Assembly (NCBI GenBank): GCA_900315955.1
Contig: ONBC01000037.1
Span: 1 to 43,943 of the forward strand
DNA: 43,943 nucleotides
Source of the DNA: an uncultured Prevotella sp.
Lineage (GTDB): Bacteria > Bacteroidota > Bacteroidia > Bacteroidales > Bacteroidaceae
Direction: 5' to 3'
Shown: positions 24,601 through 31,820 of the stretch, piece by piece
Numbering within the stretch: the first letter of the stretch is position 1
How the letters are laid out: each line of letters starts with the position of its first letter
Program-made: the position numbers and the translations under genes
The notes under the pieces: model-generated
The model's database searches: none
What the model was told of the DNA's origin: nothing
Seen by the model: only the letters and a program-made list of their open reading frames with translations

Positions 24601-25500
24601 ATGAACAAGATTAGAGCCGCCGTAGTAGGATACGGCAACATCGGACATTTCACGGTTGAAGCCTTAGAGGCAGCACCCGACTTTGAGATTGCAGGTATCG
24701 TTCGTCGTCAAGGTGACAAGGATAAGCCTTTAGCGTTGACACCTTATGAGGTTGTCGACGACATTCAGAAGCTCAAGGATGTGGATGTGGCGATTCTTTG
24801 CACGCCGACACGCTCATGCCCTGAGTATGCAGAGAAGATCACCAAGCTCGGCATTAACACGGTAGACAGTTTTGATATCCACACATCCATCCTCGACTAC
24901 CGTACCAGGCAGATGGAGAATAACAAGAAAACGGGTACGGTGAGCGTTATCTCTGCCGGCTGGGATCCGGGAAGTGACTCTGTGGTTCGCGTCCTCATGC
25001 AGGCCCTTGCTCCTAAGGGGCTGAGCTATACTAACTTTGGTCCGGGTATGTCGATGGGACATTCTGTGGTGGCACGCTCGAAGAAAGGCGTGAAGAACGC
25101 TTTGTCGATGACCATCCCTCTCGGTGAAGGCATTCATCGCCGTATGGTTTATGTAGAGCTTGAGGATGGTGCCAGCTTAGAAGAGGTGACTCACGAGTTG
25201 AAGGCTGATGATTATTTCGCTCACGATGAGCTTCATGTCTTCGCCGTAAAGAGCATCGACGAGGTGAAGGATATGGGACATGGAGTACACATGACGCGTA
25301 AGGGTGTCAGCGGCAAGACACAAAACCAGCGTATGTCCTTCGACATGAGCATCAACAACCCTGCCCTCACTGGTCAGGTTCTTGTTGATGTGGCACGTGC
25401 TTCCATGCGTCTGCAGCCCGGCTGTTACACGATGCCCGAGATCCCGGTCATCGACCTGCTCCCGGGAACGAGGGAAGAAATCGTAGCAACATTGGTTTAA
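24601..25500 (+). CDS. ddh: meso-Diaminopimelate dehydrogenase
   Basis: This 299-aa enzyme makes meso-diaminopimelate directly from tetrahydrodipicolinate, NADPH and ammonia, a one-step route to the lysine and peptidoglycan precursor. The N-terminal Rossmann motif is VVGYGNIGHFTVEALE (residues 9-24), with VRRQGDK after the second strand as the NADP phosphate contact. SAGWDPGSDSVVR and GPGMSMGHSVVARSKKGVKNA are typical of this family. The length is close to the usual 300-330 residues. It has its own promoter and terminator, so it is a single-gene unit. Confidence 0.95.
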   Translation: MNKIRAAVVGYGNIGHFTVEALEAAPDFEIAGIVRRQGDKDKPLALTPYEVVDDIQKLKDVDVAILCTPTRSCPEYAEKITKLGINTVDSFDIHTSILDYRTRQMENNKKTGTVSVISAGWDPGSDSVVRVLMQALAPKGLSYTNFGPGMSMGHSVVARSKKGVKNALSMTIPLGEGIHRRMVYVELEDGASLEEVTHELKADDYFAHDELHVFAVKSIDEVKDMGHGVHMTRKGVSGKTQNQRMSFDMSINNPALTGQVLVDVARASMRLQPGCYTMPEIPVIDLLPGTREEIVATLV

Positions 25501-25514
25501 ATGCCTGTCTTCTT

Positions 25515-25552
25515 ATGCCCTTCCACTTTAGGGAGGGCATATCGTTTTATTG
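25515..25552 (+). terminator. Intrinsic terminator of ddh
   Basis: ATGCCCTTCC (25515-25524) pairs over ten positions with GGGAGGGCAT (25531-25540), one of them a wobble, with a 6-nt loop. ATCGTTTTATT follows. It might also help end comEC transcription from the other side. Confidence 0.75.
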
Positions 25553-25577
25553 TATGAATGCGCTTTCGCCAAAACGG

Positions 25578-27197
25578 TTATGCTCCCTTTCTTATCAATC
25601 CTCCCAACTTTCTCACATGCGAATACACGATGCAGGCGATGGCGATGAGGATATAGACGCACATGATTTCGATAGCACTTGTGTGAATGTTCTCGAGACT
25701 GGCATGAGGCAGAGAAGCGATGAACCTGACCGCATTGTTTAACAAGGTGGAGGTTGCATCCATGAATGAAAGGAGAAACGTATTGACTGGAGGAATCGCT
25801 GCCGTAATGAATATTGCCAATGCCAAATAGATGATGAGGGTGGCACAAGGTATCACGATGAAGTTTGTGAGAAGAAAATAGCATGAGAAGCGACCGAAAT
25901 AGTAGGCTACTAACGGTGCCGTACTGATTTGTGCGGCTACAGAGACGCTGACCATTCCCCATACAGCTTTTAATCCGTCTTTCAGGTATTGGCTCATTCG
26001 GTTTCCATTCGTGTTTTTGTGTTGCTTACGCTCACTCTTTCGAAACAACAACCGATACAAGTGTTTGTAAAACATAAGAATGCCTAATACCGCCATAAAC
26101 GACATCTCGAATCCTATGTCCCACAGGCACAACGGGTTGGCGACCAACAGACAGAGGGCTGCAAGACTGAGTGCATTGACGGATGCCTTGTCTCGTCCGC
26201 TGACGACGCACATTGAGTAGATAGACAGCATGACCGCCGAGCGCACGACGCTTGCCCCCATGCCGACAAGAAACACATAGCCCCATACCGTGAGGAGGAT
26301 GATGGCTTGCGACAGCCACCGCCGTTTGAAGCCCCTGCCGAGCAGGAGCAGGAGCACAGAATAGATGATGCTGAGGTGCAACCCCGAGAGGGCGAGGATA
26401 TGCGAGGCACCGGAGACCGAGTAGGCTTCTTTCGTTTCGTGGGAGATTGCGTGCTTTTCACCGAGCACCATAGCGGCAACGACAGCAGATTGCTGGTCTC
26501 CATCCTTCGATAGACGCAGTCGGCTCACGAGCTTTTGTCGCTGTTGCATGGCGTACAGTCGCATTCGGTCCAGGGTCGCCATTGGTTTCAGGCTGACGTT
26601 TGCTGTATTCCAATCGGAGTAATAGATGAATGTGGTAGCACGGAAGCCATGGATGTGTAGCCAGCGAACATAATTGAAGTTACCCGAATGAAAGTTGCGT
26701 ACTGGTTGCATGATCGACTGCGCTCTGAGTCCGGTGCCTAAGACGATCACTTTCCAATCGTTGGTTATGGTGTCGCGTAAGATAGCAGCCTTGATATTGA
26801 CAGCGTTCTTTAAAGGTTTCCCGTTGATGGAGGTCAGAGCGAGGTCACATTGCAATGTTTTGCCGCGCATTTGTGGTTCAGAGATGACAACAGCCTCGTA
26901 AGTCATCATCTCATTTTCCGAAAAGGGGAAAACTGTATTCCTCTTTGTTTCATCAATCATCGCTATTCCCCCTACGAACACAGCCATAAACAACAAGGCG
27001 CTCTGCCGATAGGGATGCTGCCTGGAAAGCAGTTCCAATATCAGGCAGAGCGCCATGAAGGAGTACCAAAGCCATACCGACCACGCCGGCAAAGCAGGAA
27101 ATGCTTCCGTGATGCCGTCACCAGCAGTGATGCCTGCCATCAGTGCTACTGCAACTCGCAGCAGAGGTTGGGTTTGTAGATAGTCGGTGAAGGTCAT
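25578..27197 (-). CDS. comEC: ComEC/Rec2-type membrane protein
   Basis: This 539-aa polytopic protein resembles ComEC, the channel that takes single-stranded DNA into the cytoplasm during transformation. The N-terminal part has two or three helices and a DUF4131-like soluble segment (about 65-200, with HIHGFRATTFIYYSDW). The core Competence domain runs from about 225 to 500, with ALVLGEKHAISHETKEAYSVSGASHILALSGLHLSII written here in two parts: ETKEAYSVSGASHILALSG and LHLSII. No metallo-beta-lactamase-like C-terminal domain is present; that domain occurs in many longer homologues, as in Bacillus. It follows tpx by 85 nt on the same strand. Confidence 0.85.
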   Translation of the reverse strand: MTFTDYLQTQPLLRVAVALMAGITAGDGITEAFPALPAWSVWLWYSFMALCLILELLSRQHPYRQSALLFMAVFVGGIAMIDETKRNTVFPFSENEMMTYEAVVISEPQMRGKTLQCDLALTSINGKPLKNAVNIKAAILRDTITNDWKVIVLGTGLRAQSIMQPVRNFHSGNFNYVRWLHIHGFRATTFIYYSDWNTANVSLKPMATLDRMRLYAMQQRQKLVSRLRLSKDGDQQSAVVAAMVLGEKHAISHETKEAYSVSGASHILALSGLHLSIIYSVLLLLLGRGFKRRWLSQAIILLTVWGYVFLVGMGASVVRSAVMLSIYSMCVVSGRDKASVNALSLAALCLLVANPLCLWDIGFEMSFMAVLGILMFYKHLYRLLFRKSERKQHKNTNGNRMSQYLKDGLKAVWGMVSVSVAAQISTAPLVAYYFGRFSCYFLLTNFIVIPCATLIIYLALAIFITAAIPPVNTFLLSFMDATSTLLNNAVRFIASLPHASLENIHTSAIEIMCVYILIAIACIVYSHVRKLGGLIRKGA

Positions 27198-27236
27198 GCT
27201 CTTTATCTTAAATGGGCACTTGACCTCTTTGAAAAC

Positions 27237-27281
27237 ATCAACCCCCTCACACCTTAAGGCAGAGAGGGTCGGGGAGAGGCT
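27237..27281. repeat. Diverged copy of the 42-bp palindromic element
   Basis: This 45-bp stretch begins ATCAACCC and ends GAGAGGCT. It has the same layout as the arms at 28037-28078 and 28173-28214: purine/pyrimidine blocks with an inner palindrome, here CCTTAAGG flanked by CCCTC and GAGGG. It sits directly after the tpx stop codon, in the same orientation as the arm at the end of ald. Confidence 0.5.
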
Positions 27282-27282
27282 T

Positions 27283-27783
27283 TTATTTTAGTGCAGCGAG
27301 TGCCGATGCATAGTCGGGCTCGTTCTCGATCTTCTCTACCAGTTGGGTGTAGATGACCTTGCCCTGCTCGTCAACGACGACGACGGCGCGGGCCTGCAGA
27401 CCACGCATGGGTCCATCGACGATCTGTGTGCCATAAGCCTTGCCAAACTCGGGTGAGCGGAAGAGCGATACGGGAACGACATTCTTAAGTCCCTCTGTCG
27501 TGCAGAAACGGCCCTGTGCGAAAGGCAGATCCTCGGAGATGCAGAGCACGACGGTGTTGTCGAGCTTCGAAGCATCAGCGTTGAAGTGGCGTACCGAAGC
27601 AGCGCAGGTTGCTGTGTCGAGACTTGGGAAGATATTCAGTACGACGCGCTTGCCGCGGAGGTCGCTCAGTTTCAGACTTGAGAGATCACCTTTCGTTGCT
27701 TCGAAATCAGGTGCTATACTCTCCTTGGCGGGCAGGTTGCCGATGGTGTTCATCGCGTTGCCCATTAAGCTAACTTTTGCCAT
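27283..27783 (-). CDS. tpx: Thiol peroxidase
   Basis: This 166-aa atypical 2-Cys peroxiredoxin reduces hydrogen peroxide and alkyl hydroperoxides, using thioredoxin. The start is ATG 27783 (MAKVSLMGNAMNTIG). The longer frame from 27888 adds 35 residues that match nothing in the family. The peroxidatic Cys60 lies in FPSLDTATCAAS and the resolving Cys94 in LPFAQGRFC, equivalent to Cys61 and Cys95 of E. coli Tpx. A TATTTTTG -7-like element at 27940-27933 (minus) could drive it with a leader of about 140 nt, but it lacks a matching TTTG. Confidence 0.95.
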   Translation of the reverse strand: MAKVSLMGNAMNTIGNLPAKESIAPDFEATKGDLSSLKLSDLRGKRVVLNIFPSLDTATCAASVRHFNADASKLDNTVVLCISEDLPFAQGRFCTTEGLKNVVPVSLFRSPEFGKAYGTQIVDGPMRGLQARAVVVVDEQGKVIYTQLVEKIENEPDYASALAALK

Positions 27784-28036
27784 AATGATAGTGTTATTAT
27801 GTATGTTATATTTATTATTGCGTTTGTGTCGGGGGAGCTGCAGCTGGGAGGGTAGGTTGCAGTCACTATGTGACTGCTTACTCAACACGTGGCCGACTTA
27901 CTCAACATAAGGCTGCCCTTACGACACATGTGCAAAAATACAAAACAAAAACGAGACGCGTGCACCGCCGCCCCGTTTTTAGGCTTAAAATAGCTTCTTT
28001 AAGTTTTGTTATTATTACAATGTTGAATATATTAAA

Positions 28037-28214
28037 AGCCCTAACCCTTAATCCCTTCCCCAAAGGGGAAGGGTTGATATGCTTCAAGGGGAGTAACATC
28101 CCGCTTTATGGTAGGACAAGGCTGCACTTGGATGGTAGAACGGGTCCTGCACTTTGATGGTATAGCAGGGTGATCAACCCTTCCCCTTTGGGGAAGGGAT
28201 TAAGGGTTAGGGCT
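28037..28214. repeat. Perfect 42-bp inverted repeat with 94-nt spacer
   Basis: The arm at 28037-28078 is the exact reverse complement of 28173-28214. Each arm also contains its own palindrome, CCCTTCCCC-AAA-GGGGAAGGG. The spacer holds three degenerate repeats with the core GATGGTA or TATGGTA (near 28110, 28133 and 28157). The right arm overlaps the ald gene and supplies its last codons and TAA (28209-28207). No transposase is present. It resembles a miniature palindromic intergenic element. The rest of 27784-28036 is A/T-rich and without a gene. Confidence 0.9.
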
Positions 28215-29313
28215 TTACCGGCTCATACGGTAAGTTCCATACATCGGCGACAGCCTTGTACGTCACCTTGCCGTTGACGATGTTGAGTCCGCGGTAGAGT
28301 GCTTCGTCGTCTTTGCAAGCTTGTCGCCAGCCTTTGTCGGCGAGGGCTACGGCATAACGGAGCGTGGCGTTGGTGAGTGCCATCGTGGAGGTGTAAGGCA
28401 CCGCTCCGGGGATGTTGGCCACACAATAGTGGAGGATGCCGTCGACCTCATAGACGGGGTCGGAGTGTGTTGTGGGATGTGAGGTCTCGAAGCAGCCGCC
28501 CTGGTCGATGGCAACGTCAACGAGCACTGTGCCTTTCTCCATCAGTTTGAGCATGTCGCGTGTGATGAGGTGCGGAGTCTTGTCTCCTGGCACGAGGACT
28601 GAGCCGATGACAATATCCACATCCGGCAGCTCCTTTCGGATGTTGTGTTCAGAGGAGTAAAGGGCATGCACGTTTGCCGGCAGTTCCATCTCCAACTGGC
28701 GCAGACGGGGCAGTGAGATATCCGTGATGGTGACGTCGGCTCCCATGCCGGCGGCCATCCGTGCCGCCGCCTCGCCCACGGTGCCACCGCCGAGGACGAG
28801 CACTTTTGTCGGTTTCACCCCGGGCACACCACTGATGAGTTTGCCCTTGCCTCCTTTTGTCTTCTGGAGATAGAACGCCCCGTTGAGCGCTGCCATGCGT
28901 CCGGCGACCTCACTCATCGGGATAAGCAGCGGCAGCGAGTGGTCGGCTTTCTGAACTGTCTCGTAAGCTAAGCAGACGGCACCACACTTGATCATGGCGT
29001 CCGTCAGCGGCTTGTCGCAAGCAAAATGGAAATAAGTGAACACAAGCTGATCTTTCTTGATGAGGGGATATTCAGCCGCGATAGGCTCCTTGACCTTCAC
29101 GATCATGTCTGCCTGTGCATACACATCTTTAATATCAGGCAGGATTTCGGCACCTACGTTGATGTATTCCTCATCACTGAAGCCGCTGTTTTCGCCGGCT
29201 GTGTGCTGCACGTAAACAGTATGACCATGTTTCTTCAATTCGGCCACGCCTGCTGGAGTCATGCCTACGCGGTTCTCGTTGTTTTTCAATTCTTTAGGTA
29301 TTCCAATCTTCAT
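28207..29313 (-). CDS. ald: Alanine dehydrogenase
   Basis: This 368-aa cytoplasmic enzyme interconverts L-alanine and pyruvate plus ammonia with NAD(H). The N-terminal KIGIPKELKNNENRVGMTP and the pyruvate-site residues Lys75 (VKVKEP) and His96 (TYFHFA) are at the positions known for this family. The NAD-binding Rossmann motif is VLVLGGGTVGEAAARMA near residue 170. The frame ends Val-Lys-Pro inside the right arm of an inverted repeat, which provides the stop codon. The length is normal (about 370), so little or nothing of the enzyme is lost. No clear promoter was found in 29314-29400. Confidence 0.95.
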   Translation of the reverse strand: MKIGIPKELKNNENRVGMTPAGVAELKKHGHTVYVQHTAGENSGFSDEEYINVGAEILPDIKDVYAQADMIVKVKEPIAAEYPLIKKDQLVFTYFHFACDKPLTDAMIKCGAVCLAYETVQKADHSLPLLIPMSEVAGRMAALNGAFYLQKTKGGKGKLISGVPGVKPTKVLVLGGGTVGEAAARMAAGMGADVTITDISLPRLRQLEMELPANVHALYSSEHNIRKELPDVDIVIGSVLVPGDKTPHLITRDMLKLMEKGTVLVDVAIDQGGCFETSHPTTHSDPVYEVDGILHYCVANIPGAVPYTSTMALTNATLRYAVALADKGWRQACKDDEALYRGLNIVNGKVTYKAVADVWNLPYEPVKP

Positions 29314-29667
29314 AATGCAATAAGTTTAAGTGGAATGATTGTTGTGATTGTCTTTCACTTGGTAAAGTTAGGAAAAAAAGAGATAGACTGTATGTGGAAA
29401 GACGAAAGTTTAACAATAATTTACAAGAACTATCGTCTCTTGGTACCTGCTTTGCATTTTTGTCGAGGTAGTTATCAGATGTTGTGGAAAACGTCAAGAT
29501 ATTTTCTTTGCAACCCCCGCTGAGAATCAATTCTTTTCAGACAAGATATAGGTTGGCTCCAAATAACGCGATTATGGAGCGATTTTGTAAGTTATTATTA
29601 TTCAGCTGGTTATGCATTCGTCTCATTCGAACGCTCATTTCATCCCTTTCAATCTGCCGACCTTACT

Positions 29668-29777
29668 GCGGTTATGTCACTGACCTTTAGCAGTTATGTC
29701 ACCTACCTAACCGTTAAATGTCGACTACCTAACCGTTAAATGTCGGCTACCTAACCGTAGTAAAGTCAAACCTCAGC
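29668..29777. repeat. 22-bp degenerate tandem repeat array, five units
   Basis: Units start at 29668, 29690, 29712, 29734 and 29756. The middle ones share CGTTAAATGTCG and CTACCTAAC, and the first two share GTTATGTCAC. The period and the GTTrTGTCAC core match the array at 7147-7302. The gene-free stretch 29314-30054 (741 bp) also holds the porin promoter region. I see no RNA or protein gene in it. Confidence 0.85.
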
Positions 29778-29967
29778 GCCTTCTTTTCATCCGACTAACC
29801 TCTTTTCCACCTTTTCGCCCCACTTTTTACCTTCTGTTTCATCAACTTCCATTGACAAGACTTTTTACTTTTTGTAAATATAAACTCAGGAAAAGTCAAG
29901 GAGAAGTAATGTTGGTTTTCAAGTTTTTGTTTGCTTCAAAAAGTACCTTTGATCCCCGAAAACTGCA

Positions 29968-30025
29968 ATGTAACATTATTGTAACATCGTCGCAAAGCCA
30001 ATGAAATATTGATTTGGTAATTTTG
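29968..30025 (+). promoter_or_regulatory. Pho-box-like repeats and -7 element of the porin gene
   Basis: Seven-base words recur every 11 bp: ATGTAAC (29968), TTGTAAC (29979), then weaker TCGCAAA (29990) and ATGAAAT (30001). The last ends 10 nt before the -7 element TAATTTTG (30018-30025). No TTTG lies 19 nt upstream of it, as expected for an activator-dependent promoter. Predicted start near 30031, about 24 nt before the ATG. The gene encodes a Porin O/P protein, which fits control by a PhoB-type regulator. Confidence 0.5.
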
Positions 30026-30054
30026 CTGCCAAAAGGTAACTTATACTCCCCTTT

Positions 30055-31122
30055 ATGGACAAAAATACGACAAAGCAGTCAACAGTCATCAAGACAACAT
30101 TCATTCAATCGGGTTTTACTTTCTTCTTTTTGCTTATTGCTGTCAACGCTTTTGGGCAGGAGTTCTTGAAGCGTATGAAGATTGGCGGAACGCTCCGTGG
30201 CAAGTACGAATATCAGACTCAGGACAATAAAGGACGTTTCGAGGTTCGCAATGCGCGTGTGAACGTCAGTGGCGATCTCAATCCGACGGTCTCCTATAAG
30301 GCTGAGATAGACCTTTGTGATGAAGGTCAGATCAAGATGCTTGATGCTTATGCGAAGTTCAAGCCCTGGAAATCTTTTGCTTTCACGATTGGCCAGATGC
30401 GTGTGCCGTTCACGATCGACGCGCACCGCTCCCCGGACCAACAGTATTTTGCCAACCGCTCGTTCATTGCCAAGCAGGTGGGTAACGTGCGTGATGTCGG
30501 TGCGCGTTTGGGTTACACCTTCGACGCCGGGTTCCCGATTATCGTAGAGGCGGGTCTTTATAATGGCTCCGGCCTGACGAATCAGAAAGACTACTGGACG
30601 AACAGTGCCAATTTCTCTGCCAAGGCACAGTTTCTTTTGCCCATGGGACTAACGGTGGAGTTGAGTGCACAGAAGGTCAAGCCGGGCGATGTCAATGTGA
30701 TGATGTACGACGGGGGGCTAAGCTTCCATCGGGGCGGATTCATTGCCGAGGCAGAGTATCTCTACAAACACTACGGCAAGGAAGCCTTCCATCCCGTGCA
30801 TGCTTTCGACGGCTTCGTGTCGTATGATATCCCCGTAAAGAAGAGCATTATTAAAAAGGTATCGCCTTTGGCCCGTTACGATTTCATGAACGATCACAGT
30901 GACGGCAAACGGTATCTTGACGGCAAACAGAATGACAGCGGTACGCTCATTGTCAACGACTACAAGCGCAGTCGTGTGACAGGCGGTGTGACGATCAGCC
31001 TCGACAAACCGTTCATCAGCGATATCCGCATCAACTATGAGAAATATTTCTACGGACATAATAGTATCCCCAAAGTGTCGGAGAAAGATAAGATTGTCGT
31101 GGAGTTCATGACCCACTTCTAA
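30055..31122 (+). CDS. Porin O/P family outer-membrane protein
   Basis: This 355-aa protein has an N-terminal signal peptide (hydrophobic segment FTFFFLLIAVNAFGQ ending near residue 35) and then a beta-barrel of alternating hydrophobic strands ending in Phe (FMTHF), as outer-membrane porins do. RNARVNVSGDLNPTVSYKAEIDL and WKSFAFTIGQMRVPFT are typical of the phosphate/polyphosphate-selective Porin O/P family (OprP and OprO in Pseudomonas). It probably takes up phosphate or polyphosphate. The phased Pho-like repeats upstream and the ppk-ppx genes downstream support that role. The substrate itself cannot be read from the sequence. Confidence 0.85.
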   Translation: MDKNTTKQSTVIKTTFIQSGFTFFFLLIAVNAFGQEFLKRMKIGGTLRGKYEYQTQDNKGRFEVRNARVNVSGDLNPTVSYKAEIDLCDEGQIKMLDAYAKFKPWKSFAFTIGQMRVPFTIDAHRSPDQQYFANRSFIAKQVGNVRDVGARLGYTFDAGFPIIVEAGLYNGSGLTNQKDYWTNSANFSAKAQFLLPMGLTVELSAQKVKPGDVNVMMYDGGLSFHRGGFIAEAEYLYKHYGKEAFHPVHAFDGFVSYDIPVKKSIIKKVSPLARYDFMNDHSDGKRYLDGKQNDSGTLIVNDYKRSRVTGGVTISLDKPFISDIRINYEKYFYGHNSIPKVSEKDKIVVEFMTHF

Positions 31123-31134
31123 GGCATAACAAAA

Positions 31135-31192
31135 GTTTAATAATATTGTCATACGGTTGTAACAATTCTGTAATGTGGTCTTGTTACCTTTG
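31135..31192 (+). promoter_or_regulatory. Pho-box-like repeats and -7 element of the LRR-ppk-ppx unit
   Basis: Seven-base words recur every 11 bp: GTTTAAT (31135, weak), TTGTCAT (31146), TTGTAAC (31157) and CTGTAAT (31168). They closely match the enterobacterial Pho-box unit CTGTCAT. The last word ends 10 nt before the -7 element TACCTTTG (31185-31192), the same spacing as upstream of the porin gene. No TTTG occurs at the usual upstream position. The predicted leader is about 24 nt. Confidence 0.6.
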
Positions 31193-31221
31193 CCAACAAT
31201 AAGCAAAAGAAATAGAATCGT

Positions 31222-31785
31222 ATGAAAGAAAGTAAGAGGGCCATCTTGAAATCGTTGATGAAAGATGGCAAGAAAGGCAGCCGTTTTGACCTGCAAGTGT
31301 TGAGTCTCGCTCTTCAGAAGATTGATAGTGATGACTTCGATTTTGATGGTGAGGCTGTCTACACTGATGACCATAAACGATTGGTCTACTGTCTGTCAAC
31401 GAAGGATAACATTACTATTCCAGAAGGCGTGGAGGTCATTGGAGAAATGGCTTTCCGCAGGAAAAAATCATTGAAAAATATCATTATCCCGTCAACGGTA
31501 AAAGTTATCGAGCCGGATGCATTCTACGACTGTGACAGTTTGGATAATGTTTTTATACCCGCCTCGGTAGAGAGCATCAAGGGCTATGCCTTTGCAGATT
31601 GTGATGCGCTGAAGACCGTTACGTTTGGTGGGCTGCCCAAGCATCTCAGCAATCATGCTTTCGAAGAGTGCGATGACCTGCACGCTATCTATATTCCCGA
31701 AGGGACGGAGAAGAAGTTCCATAAGGCTCTCCACTACAACTCATCTGAAGATGAGTATCTTTTAGTGGAAAAGAAAAACAAATAA
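31222..31785 (+). CDS. BspA-like leucine-rich repeat protein without signal peptide
   Basis: This 187-aa protein has a charged N-terminal region (1-60, Lys-rich then Asp-rich). After it come about four LRR_5 (BspA/TpLRR) repeats of some 23 residues: ITIPEGVEVIGEMAFRRKKS, IIIPSTVKVIEPDAFYDCDS, VFIPASVESIKGYAFADCDA and VTFGGLPKHLSNHAFEECDD. BspA proteins are usually surface-exposed, but no signal peptide or lipobox is visible here, so this one is probably cytoplasmic. It directly precedes ppk (35 nt) and appears to share the Pho-like promoter. A link with polyphosphate granules or regulation is possible but only inferred from position. Confidence 0.75.
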   Translation: MKESKRAILKSLMKDGKKGSRFDLQVLSLALQKIDSDDFDFDGEAVYTDDHKRLVYCLSTKDNITIPEGVEVIGEMAFRRKKSLKNIIIPSTVKVIEPDAFYDCDSLDNVFIPASVESIKGYAFADCDALKTVTFGGLPKHLSNHAFEECDDLHAIYIPEGTEKKFHKALHYNSSEDEYLLVEKKNK

Positions 31786-31820
31786 ATCCTACATTTTACA
31801 CTCCTACATATTATAATATT

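Noticed and set aside
27784-27888. N-terminal 35-residue extension of Tpx
   Set aside because: The extension is Asn/His/Gln-rich low-complexity sequence; starting at ATG 27783 puts both catalytic cysteines at the positions expected for the family.
29944-29951. TACCTTTG as the porin gene promoter
   Set aside because: It lies upstream of the Pho-like repeats, has its nearest TTTG only 14 nt away, and would give a leader of about 100 nt. The TAATTTTG at 30018 fits better, though dual promoters are possible.
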